Assembly: GCA_903840825.1 (NCBI GenBank)
Contig: CAIMHL010000091.1
Location: 1-5,711, forward strand
Length of the DNA stretch: 5,711 bases
Direction: 5' to 3'
From: an uncultured beta proteobacterium
GTDB lineage: Bacteria; Pseudomonadota; Gammaproteobacteria; Burkholderiales; Burkholderiaceae_C
Shown here in pieces: positions 1 through 5,711 of the stretch. The number at the start of each line of letters is the position of its first letter. The first letter of the stretch is position 1. The notes beneath the pieces were generated by a model, which was given only the letters and a program-made list of their open reading frames with translations, was not told the origin of the DNA and made no database searches. Position numbers and translations under genes: made by a program.

Positions 1-1
1 C

Positions 2-1240
2 AGCAGACCCCACCTGAAGAAGCTTGAAGCTCGACTCAATGAGCCTCCCAAGTTCATGATCGTTGTAGCAGGACCGCGTCAAATTGGCAAGTCAACCTTG
101 GTTCGGCAGGCACTTTCTGGCCGCCCGTCCAACTTTGAGGCTACGGATAAGCCGATTTCAACTGACTTTGACCCCTTCACTGAAACAGCCTCTATCCAAA
201 CTGAGCCAGGAAGCAATTTCAATGAAAAGTGGTTAATCAACCAGTGGACGCAAGCTCGGGCCAAGGCACGGTCACTGCCCCCAGGTCAATTCCATATTTT
301 GGCCATTGATGAAATCCAGAAAATCCCCCGCTGGTCCGAGGTCGTGAAAGGACTCTGGGATGCAGATCGAGCAGAGCAGGTACCACTCCACGTTGTGCTG
401 CTCGGGTCATCACCTTGGCTGATGCAAAAGGGGTTGACTGAAAGCCTAGCCGGGCGATACGAACCCATTCACATGTCCCATTGGTCCTACGGCGAGATGC
501 AGGATGCCTTCGACTTCTCCTTGGATGAATACATCTATTTCGGGGGCTATCCAGGCGCGGCCAGCCTGATCCGAGACGAAACCCGGTGGCGACAGTACGT
601 TCGTGACGCGCTGATCAAGCCCAACATCGAGAGTGACATTCTGCAAATGACTCGCGTTGAAAAGCCAGCGCTCTTGAAGAACTTGTTTGAATTGGGGTGT
701 GGCGCTTACTCTGGACAACTGGTCGCTTTGACGAAACTGCTCGGTCAACTCCAGGATGCAGGCAACACGGTTACGTTGGCCCACTATCTGGATCTGCTCT
801 CACAGGCAGGCTTGCTAACGGGTCTGCAAAAGTATGCAGGGCAAGAGCTGCGAAGACGAGCGTCCCCGCCCAAATTCAATGCTCACAACACTGCACTCAT
901 CTCGGCACAGGCCAAATACACCTTCGAGCAAGCAAAAAACGACCGCACATACTGGGGGCGCTTGGTGGAGAGCGCAGTCGGCACTCACCTAATCAACAAC
1001 AAGCCTGAAAACTCAAGCCTTTATTACTGGAGAGAGAGCCCCAGCGAGGTGGATTTTGTGCTGACATCAGGTGAAAAATTGCTGGCCATTGAGGTCAAGA
1101 GCGGCGAAGACTATGCCGCCCCCAAAGGGCTGCAGGTCTTTACGGACAAGTTCAAGAATGTAACGCCGATGGTTGTGGGCGCGGATGGCGTGGCTATTTC
1201 CGACTTTCTGCTGCAGCCGGTTGAAAGCTGGTTGAAGTAA
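2..1240 (+). CDS. AAA-type ATPase with DUF4143 / nuclease-like C-terminus, 5'-truncated by window edge
   Basis: P-loop ATPase of the widespread AAA (AAA_14-like) plus DUF4143 family, whose cellular role is mostly unknown. The reading frame is open to the left edge. The first Met in view (base 56) lies only five residues before the Walker A motif, and the 18 codons before it encode a typical family N-terminus (RPHLKKLEARL, then EPPKF), so the true start is probably 5-15 codons outside the window. Numbering from that Met: Walker A GPRQIGKS 6-13; Walker B ending in D85-E86; sensor-like GSS 117-119; the family SLAGR motif 130-134, whose Arg may act on nucleotide; GGYP near 163. The DUF4143 region follows, with a helical part (about 170-270), E305, YYWRE 323-327, EVDFV 331-335 and IEVKSG 345-350. 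E305, D333, E346 and K348 match a PD-(D/E)XK layout. The protein is soluble, with no signal peptide or membrane segment seen. It abuts the STAND gene and is probably its operon partner. Family call is firm; nuclease activity is inferred. Confidence 0.9.
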   Translation, partial: SRPHLKKLEARLNEPPKFMIVVAGPRQIGKSTLVRQALSGRPSNFEATDKPISTDFDPFTETASIQTEPGSNFNEKWLINQWTQARAKARSLPPGQFHILAIDEIQKIPRWSEVVKGLWDADRAEQVPLHVVLLGSSPWLMQKGLTESLAGRYEPIHMSHWSYGEMQDAFDFSLDEYIYFGGYPGAASLIRDETRWRQYVRDALIKPNIESDILQMTRVEKPALLKNLFELGCGAYSGQLVALTKLLGQLQDAGNTVTLAHYLDLLSQAGLLTGLQKYAGQELRRRASPPKFNAHNTALISAQAKYTFEQAKNDRTYWGRLVESAVGTHLINNKPENSSLYYWRESPSEVDFVLTSGEKLLAIEVKSGEDYAAPKGLQVFTDKFKNVTPMVVGADGVAISDFLLQPVESWLK

Positions 1241-1243
1241 ATG
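1238..1243 (+). promoter_or_regulatory. Stop-start junction TAA-ATG, probable translational coupling
   Basis: The TAA of the ATPase gene is followed directly by the ATG of the STAND gene, in the same reading frame, with no intergenic base. There is no good Shine-Dalgarno at normal spacing: GAAAG at 1223-1227 is 13 bases from the ATG, and GAAG at 1234-1237 is only three bases away. The downstream gene therefore probably depends on ribosomes finishing the upstream gene and restarting. Coupling is inferred from layout; the sequence arrangement is directly visible. Confidence 0.6.
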
Positions 1244-4200
1244 ATTTTTGTCCCTCGATTCGTCAAGCAACTACGGCCATCACTTGATAGTGGGCCTGAC
1301 ACCGAGGTAGTTGCACTGGACTCACTGCGCTCGGTTCCAGCTTGGATACTGCTGGGCGAGCCGGGAGCTGGGAAAAGTAGTGCCTTCGCAGTGGAGGCCG
1401 ACGCAAGCAATGGCCTGCGCTTGACGATCGCCGAGTTCGTTTCAGGCGATATCGAAACTGAATGGAATCACCGTTGCTTGTTTCTCGACGGATTGGATGA
1501 AGTCCGCGCAAGCGGCACAAATCAGACCATTCTGTATCAGGTGCGATCCAGACTAAGGAAACTCGGCCTGCCGCACTTCCGTATCGCTTGCCGTGCAGCA
1601 GATTGGTATGGGCAATCCGATCAAGAAGAAATAATCGGGGCGTCTCCGGATGGACTGCTACGAACTTATGCACTTGAGGACCTAAATCAGACAGATATCA
1701 AGAGTATTCTGGAAAATAACTTCAACAGAACCGACTCTGATGAGTTCATCGGGCAAGCTGAAACACACGGCGTCAGTGCTTTATTGAGCAACCCACAAAC
1801 ACTGCAACTAACAGTCAAGGCACTGGAGGGAGCAACCTGGCCCAATAGTCGAGATGAGACATACCGACTCGCTTGCAAAGCTTTGGTGCAAGAAGAAAAC
1901 AGGAAGCATCGCGACCGAACTCGTTCTCAACCGATTCCTAAAGAATCCCTTCTCGATGCAGCCGGGCACCTCTTCGCCACTTTGCTGCTCAGTGACAAGT
2001 CCGGCATCGCACTTGATTCATCTGCTAAGAACGCGCGCTTTCCGGGCCTTGATGATCTTCAGATGAACTCATCAATTCTGGCGTTCGCTGCGCTGGATAC
2101 CAAGCTCTTTGTGCCATCATCCTCACACGAAGAGCGGCTGGAACCCACCCACCGACGCGTGGCGGAGTATCTGGCAGCCCAGTGGCTAGGCCAACAGGTC
2201 GACAAGCGTGGCCTCCCCCTACAAAGGGTACTCAACCTCATGCTCGGGTTTGATGGTAAAGCGGTTGCTGGTCTTCGGGGCCTTTATGGCTGGCTGGCTT
2301 TAAAAAGCCTAAAGGCAAGGCAATGGCTGATTAAAAATGATCCCCTGACCGTTGCGCTCTACAGCGATCATCACCCCATGGATTTAGTCGACAAACAACA
2401 ACTCTTGCACGAGATCAATCTCCAAACTCAGGACAATCCATCAACTCTGTGGGATCTCAGAGGTGCTGAAAATCTAGCCTCCCTCTTCCAGGCCGAGCTA
2501 CGGGATAAGTATTTGGCTGCCTTGCAAGACGCTAAGCGAGACGACTCAACCCAAACCTATGTGGTTTTCATCCTCAAGGTGCTTAAACAGTCAGCATCTC
2601 AGGCAAATTTGACTCTTGAGCTCAGAAGTACAGCGGCCGACGGCACCCGGTGGGAGCGCGTCAGGCGACACGCACTTGAGGCGTGGCTGGAGTCGGGCAT
2701 TTCTTCAAGCGAAGCGATCAAGTTCCTTGACGAACTGAGTCAGGACAAGATTTCTGATCCAGACGAAGAACTCACAGGCCTTCTGCTGGCCGAGCTTTTC
2801 CCTAAAGCCCTGACAGCTGCCGTTGCCTTGAACTATTTGCACTTCCCAAGAAGTAAGATTTTGGGTATGTACCAGCACTTCTGGGCATACGGCTTTCCCA
2901 AGACGGTTCACGAGAAAGACCTTCCCTTTGTGCTGGATCAGCTGGCAAAGCGCAGTGATTTACAGTCATTGAACTGGGAAGAATTTCACATTTCACGCAC
3001 GCTTGCAGCGTTGGTTGCACGTGGAGTTCAGGTCCATGGTGACAGAATTCCTGACGCAGAGCTTTTTATCTGGCTTCGTATTGGCACTGATCAGTATGGT
3101 GAACGGCGACATGAACCAGAATTTCATAACGTAATCACCCAATGGTTGACAACGCGTCCTGATCGCTACAAAGGACTATTGGGAATTTGCTTCGACCGCA
3201 ATGAAGATATGCCTTCCCCGCTCAATGGCTTATTCAACGACTCCCAAGTGCTTCGCGGAATTCCTGCGCCTTCAGATATGGGACTGTGGCATTTTCAGCA
3301 AATTGATCAGACCAAAAACGAGGTTCTGGCCAAAGAACATTTGGCTGAAGCCGTCCGCTCACTATGGTCTGACCAGCAGGGGTTGACGATTGAAATGTTG
3401 CTTGAATGGGCGGGCAGTGATTCCGTCAGACACAGTTGGCTGGAGCCTCACATGGCCTGGACCATACCGGATTGGCGCAAAGCGCAGAACCATTCCATTC
3501 AAGACAGACAGCGCGAACAAGCTGAAATTAAAAGAGAGCGAAGCTCTAAACTCGCCACAAAAATTGCCGAGATCCATGATGGTATGGCGGCGCCTGCATT
3601 GATGGGTGAACTGGCCGGTGTTTGGTTGAATAGATACACAGATACACGGGGCGAGACTCCCTTAGATCGCTTCAAAAATTACTGCGATAACTATGTGGAA
3701 GTATTCAATGCGGCTAAAGCCGGTATGCCAGCCTGCATCAGGCGCACAGACATCCCGTCAGTCAAAGAAATCATCGATCTCTACCTTCAACAAAAAGCAC
3801 ACTTCATTCGAAGCGCTTGTCTGCTTGGAATGGAAATACTCTGGGCGGAGATCTCAACTGATATCAACTTGTTGGATAGCAGCACTTTAGAAAAGGTGGT
3901 TTGCTTCAATTTGACCGATGGTCCGGACACCACGCCAGATTGGTTCTTACATTTAGTTAAAACCCAGCCTGAATTGGTGGCAAAAATACTGGTCACATAC
4001 GCGATCTCAAGTTTAAAAGCCCAAAAAGACCACGTTGACGGAATCAATGCGCTCGAAAGGGAGGCTGCATACACGCCGGTTGCACGCCTTTGCGTTCCTG
4101 CTTTGCTTCGAAGTTTTCCCACTCGCAACAAGACGTCTCAGCTAAATCAACTGAGTTCACTGCTGAGGTCGGCACTAAAGCATGCGATGCCCGAGCTTGC

Positions 4201-5257
4201 AGTCATCGTTGCGAAAAAGATCAAGCTCAAATCCCTTGATCCTAATCAACGAGTGTATTTCTTGCTCACAGGAACACTCATTGATCCTGTTCAGTATGAA
4301 CAACAATTTTGGAATTTCGTTGGTCAAACCTGGCAACGTGTACAACACATCTCTGACTTTCTAGGTAACCGCTTTAGTGACCTGCCAATGGACTTGACTC
4401 TGAGCTCTCAAACGTTTGGAAAGCTTATCGAAATTCAGACACCATTCGCAGAGCTTGACTGGCCAATGGGAGGAGGATCTGTCAGTCAAGCCATGAGTCT
4501 TGGAGACCATGTCAGAGGCCTCATTGGAAAGCTCACGGCACAAGGCACAACCGAAAGTCTGGCAGAAATCAACCGTCTTTTAGAACTGCCGTCACTTGAG
4601 AAGATTAAGAGACATCTGCTCAGTAGCAAGCACGAGGTCGTCCAGAAACTACGTGAAAACAGTTTCAGCCACCCCACGCTAACCAATGTTGCGAACATTC
4701 TGAGCAACCGCTCTCCCACAGGACCGGCGGACTTAAAAGCTATTGTGTTGGACTGCCTGGATCAAATCGCAATGGCGATTCGCACGAGCAACGATGACCT
4801 CTTTCGTCAATATTGGACAGAAGGTGCAGATAACAAGCACAAGAACGAGAACAGCTGTCGCGATGCACTCCTTGCGCTACTGAGAAATCACCTTGAACCA
4901 CTTGGCATCGACTGTCAGCCGGAATTCGACTATGCAAATGACAAGCGCACTGACATTCGTGTTTCATATCGAAATGAATACGTGCTGCCCATCGAAATCA
5001 AAGGTGAATGGCACCCAAAACTCTGGACAGCCGTTCAAACTCAACTGATTCCACAATACACCGGACCCAAAGAAACGCAGGGGTACGGTGTGTACTTGGT
5101 CTTATGGGTAGGTGGGTTGGAGCAGCCAGCAGCCAGGGATGGGGGGAAAAAAGCAGTAACGCCCAATGAACTGGAGTTAAGGCTCCACAAAAATATCCCA
5201 CAGGAGTCGCAAAAACGTATTACTGTAAAAGTAATCGACGTCACTTGGCCTATTTAG
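1241..5257 (+). CDS. NACHT/STAND NTPase with C-terminal PD-(D/E)XK nuclease-like domain, putative defence protein
   Basis: Large (1338 aa) soluble protein of the STAND class, NTPases that oligomerise on sensing a trigger; many bacterial members act against phage. Domains: (1) NACHT-type NTPase, about residues 30-320, with Walker A GEPGAGKS 39-46, Walker B LFLDGLDEV 80-88 (the NACHT form with paired acidic residues), sensor-like RIACR 114-118, the family NPQTLQL element 184-190, and a HRRVAEYLAAQWL element at 304-316 typical of the end of the NACHT module; (2) a long region, about 330-1150, rich in Leu/Ala helices and probably an alpha-solenoid sensor, with a charged coiled-coil-like stretch near 745-775; (3) a nuclease-like domain from about 1195, with E1203, D1238, E1252 and K1254 (D-x13-ExK), then QLIPQY 1268-1273, recalling the Q/Y motif of RecB-type nucleases, and the strand VYLVLWVGG. 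Walker A begins at residue 39, so there is no room for an N-terminal effector. The start abuts the ATPase stop. NTPase call is firm; nuclease call is good on motif grounds; the antiviral role is inference. Confidence 0.9.
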   Translation: MIFVPRFVKQLRPSLDSGPDTEVVALDSLRSVPAWILLGEPGAGKSSAFAVEADASNGLRLTIAEFVSGDIETEWNHRCLFLDGLDEVRASGTNQTILYQVRSRLRKLGLPHFRIACRAADWYGQSDQEEIIGASPDGLLRTYALEDLNQTDIKSILENNFNRTDSDEFIGQAETHGVSALLSNPQTLQLTVKALEGATWPNSRDETYRLACKALVQEENRKHRDRTRSQPIPKESLLDAAGHLFATLLLSDKSGIALDSSAKNARFPGLDDLQMNSSILAFAALDTKLFVPSSSHEERLEPTHRRVAEYLAAQWLGQQVDKRGLPLQRVLNLMLGFDGKAVAGLRGLYGWLALKSLKARQWLIKNDPLTVALYSDHHPMDLVDKQQLLHEINLQTQDNPSTLWDLRGAENLASLFQAELRDKYLAALQDAKRDDSTQTYVVFILKVLKQSASQANLTLELRSTAADGTRWERVRRHALEAWLESGISSSEAIKFLDELSQDKISDPDEELTGLLLAELFPKALTAAVALNYLHFPRSKILGMYQHFWAYGFPKTVHEKDLPFVLDQLAKRSDLQSLNWEEFHISRTLAALVARGVQVHGDRIPDAELFIWLRIGTDQYGERRHEPEFHNVITQWLTTRPDRYKGLLGICFDRNEDMPSPLNGLFNDSQVLRGIPAPSDMGLWHFQQIDQTKNEVLAKEHLAEAVRSLWSDQQGLTIEMLLEWAGSDSVRHSWLEPHMAWTIPDWRKAQNHSIQDRQREQAEIKRERSSKLATKIAEIHDGMAAPALMGELAGVWLNRYTDTRGETPLDRFKNYCDNYVEVFNAAKAGMPACIRRTDIPSVKEIIDLYLQQKAHFIRSACLLGMEILWAEISTDINLLDSSTLEKVVCFNLTDGPDTTPDWFLHLVKTQPELVAKILVTYAISSLKAQKDHVDGINALEREAAYTPVARLCVPALLRSFPTRNKTSQLNQLSSLLRSALKHAMPELAVIVAKKIKLKSLDPNQRVYFLLTGTLIDPVQYEQQFWNFVGQTWQRVQHISDFLGNRFSDLPMDLTLSSQTFGKLIEIQTPFAELDWPMGGGSVSQAMSLGDHVRGLIGKLTAQGTTESLAEINRLLELPSLEKIKRHLLSSKHEVVQKLRENSFSHPTLTNVANILSNRSPTGPADLKAIVLDCLDQIAMAIRTSNDDLFRQYWTEGADNKHKNENSCRDALLALLRNHLEPLGIDCQPEFDYANDKRTDIRVSYRNEYVLPIEIKGEWHPKLWTAVQTQLIPQYTGPKETQGYGVYLVLWVGGLEQPAARDGGKKAVTPNELELRLHKNIPQESQKRITVKVIDVTWPI
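5106..5120 (+). other. Possible two-tier G-quadruplex motif within the STAND gene
   Basis: GGGTAGGTGGGTTGG has four runs of two or more G in 15 bases, a pattern similar in form to short two-tetrad quadruplexes. It lies on the coding strand, so it would also be present in the mRNA, just before the homopolymer tract at 5141-5152. It may be chance from Gly/Val/Trp codons. Confidence 0.25.
5121..5152 (+). repeat. Tandem AGCAGCC x2 followed by G6A6 homopolymer tract
   Basis: Two exact tandem copies of AGCAGCC (5121-5134) are followed at 5141-5152 by six G then six A. The stretch lies near the 3' end of the STAND gene, after the nuclease motifs, and encodes a Gly/Ala/Lys-rich turn-like segment (LEQPAARDGGKKAV). 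A one-base loss in the tract would bring TAA into frame at 5157-5159; a one-base gain would bring the TGA at 5166-5168 into frame. Both would remove roughly the last 30 residues. The sequence is directly visible; any role in slippage is inference. Confidence 0.6.
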
Positions 5258-5267
5258 ATGAGAACTG

Positions 5268-5278
5268 CAGCGTCGCTG
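5268..5278. repeat. Short palindrome in the convergent intergenic region
   Basis: CAGCGTCGCTG is a perfect odd-length palindrome 11 bases after the STAND stop codon. As RNA it could form only a four-pair stem with a three-base loop, and no U-run follows, so it is a poor intrinsic terminator. It could be a protein site or chance. Confidence 0.3.
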
Positions 5279-5286
5279 ACCACCTG

Positions 5287-5313
5287 TCACGTCGTCAATA
5301 AAAGGTAACGTGA
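5287..5313. repeat. Inverted repeat TCACGT / ACGTGA between convergent genes
   Basis: TCACGT (5287-5292) and ACGTGA (5308-5313) form a six-base inverted repeat around an A-rich 15-base loop. An alternative pairing, ACCT (5282-5285) with AGGT (5303-5306), competes with it. It may contribute to transcription ending between the convergent genes, but it lacks a U-tract. Confidence 0.3.
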
Positions 5314-5323
5314 ATTTCTCTGT

Positions 5324-5341
5324 TCAGCATCAACTTGCTGA
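5324..5341. terminator. Candidate weak bidirectional terminator hairpin
   Basis: TCAGCA (5324-5329) pairs with TGCTGA (5336-5341) across a six-base loop, about 20 bases past the stop of the - strand HipA gene and about 65 bases past the STAND stop. The position between converging genes suits a shared terminator. The stem is short, only half G/C, and neither side has a clear T-run, so the call is tentative. Confidence 0.35.
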
Positions 5342-5361
5342 CTGAGGTTGCGCCCGGCGAT

Positions 5362-5711
5362 TCAGGACGATGGATCTGTGGCAACTTCAGCTACGGCCGC
5401 AGTCTCGGTAAGCCTGCGAATGGTCAAAGCACAGCGCTGTTCGATCAAGGCCACGATTTTGTCAACCACAGCATTTCCAGCAAAGCATCGATCAGGGTCA
5501 GCCTGGAGTTTTCGAGCAGTCGCCGGGAGCTTCCTCGCCAACTCAAGAATGCGTCTTTTGGCCGGTGCCTTGGCTAGCCCGGCACTCACGGCAAACTGAT
5601 CCCAGTGCCGTGCCTGGACTTCGCTGAACTTATATTTGCTGCCGATCTTCATCGCCATCTTGGGCGTCAGTGTGGGATACACCGCGGTTGAGAGCGTGTC
5701 GTAAAACGGGG
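5362..5711 (-). CDS. hipA: HipA-family serine/threonine kinase toxin, C-terminal part, 5' end beyond window
   Basis: C-terminal portion of a HipA-like kinase. In HipAB-type toxin-antitoxin modules this kinase phosphorylates glutamyl-tRNA synthetase and slows growth. About 115 residues are visible, ending at TGA (5364-5362). The frame is open to the right edge and begins PFYDTLSTAVYP, the HipA metal-binding element. Its Asp (5700-5698) corresponds, from memory of E. coli HipA, to Asp332, the DFG-like residue. Next comes the family segment KMAMKIGSKYKF, then an ARHWDQFA helix and a Leu/Ala/Arg-rich helical tail. The 111 residues after that Asp are close to the roughly 108 in E. coli HipA, so the C-terminus looks complete. 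The GTG at 5682 is internal, not a start. The ATP-binding loop, the catalytic HxKN-type loop and any hipB antitoxin gene would lie outside the window, so whether the kinase is intact cannot be judged. It converges on the STAND gene and is transcribed separately. Confidence 0.88.
   Translation of the reverse strand, partial: PFYDTLSTAVYPTLTPKMAMKIGSKYKFSEVQARHWDQFAVSAGLAKAPAKRRILELARKLPATARKLQADPDRCFAGNAVVDKIVALIEQRCALTIRRLTETAAVAEVATDPSS

Noticed and set aside
56..58. ATG at 56 as the start of the first gene
   Set aside because: It leaves only five residues before Walker A, and the codons upstream read as a normal N-terminus of this ATPase family with no stop up to the window edge.
446..784. 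112-residue open frame on the - strand inside the ATPase gene
   Set aside because: It lies fully antisense to a well-supported gene and shows no recognisable domain or initiation signal.
1238..1243. Programmed readthrough of TAA giving one fused protein
   Set aside because: TAA is the least leaky stop in bacteria, no readthrough context is evident, and an ATG follows at once, so restart is the simpler reading.
1263..1673. 136-residue open frame on the - strand over the NACHT region
   Set aside because: It is a shadow of the Walker A/B coding region, with Arg/Pro/Ser-rich composition typical of antisense frames.
5141..5153. Classical -1 ribosomal frameshift site in the G6A6 tract
   Set aside because: The zero-frame codons GGG GGG AAA AAA GCA do not fit the X XXY YYZ slippery pattern, and no clear downstream stem-loop was seen. 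Only DNA or polymerase slippage remains plausible.
5335..5599. Two overlapping + strand open frames opposite the HipA gene
   Set aside because: They are antisense to clear HipA coding sequence and show no family pattern.
5680..5682. GTG at 5682-5680 as the start of a 106-residue gene on the - strand
   Set aside because: The frame continues upstream to the window edge with the conserved HipA element PFYDTLSTA, so the GTG is an internal Val codon.
1..5711. CRISPR array, tRNA, IS element or attachment site
   Set aside because: No regularly spaced repeats, tRNA-like cloverleaf, transposase frame or terminal inverted repeats were found on reading both strands.

Overview
The window holds three protein-coding genes. 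Two are on the + strand and abut each other. The third is the 3' end of a convergent gene on the - strand. Base composition is moderate: hand counts of short samples give about 56% G+C in the first gene and in the last 340 bases, and roughly 38-48% in parts of the large middle gene. With bacterial gene packing and a HipA-type kinase, this fits a proteobacterium, but nothing in the window fixes a genus. There are no RNA genes, insertion sequences, CRISPR arrays or integrase genes.

Layout: (1) From the left edge to 1240 is a P-loop ATPase of the AAA/DUF4143 type. Its first few residues lie outside the window. Its C-terminal part carries an E...D-x12-E-V-K pattern like PD-(D/E)XK nucleases. (2) From 1241 to 5257 is a 1338-residue protein with an N-terminal NACHT-type STAND NTPase, a long central region that looks helical, and a C-terminal PD-(D/E)XK nuclease-like domain. 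Its ATG directly follows the TAA of gene 1, in the same frame with no bases between, so the two are almost certainly co-transcribed and probably translationally coupled. (3) From 5258 to 5361 is a 104-base convergent intergenic stretch with three short inverted repeats. (4) From 5362 to the right edge, on the - strand, is the C-terminal part of a HipA-family serine/threonine kinase toxin.

Interpretation: the large protein looks like a STAND sensor-effector of the kind used in antiviral immunity, but with the nuclease-like effector at the C-terminus instead of ahead of the NTPase. Pairing it with a DUF4143 ATPase that has its own nuclease-like C-terminus gives a compact two-gene module, next to a toxin-antitoxin-type kinase. 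I know of no named defence system with this exact pair. The defence role is inferred from architecture and neighbourhood and is not shown by the sequence.
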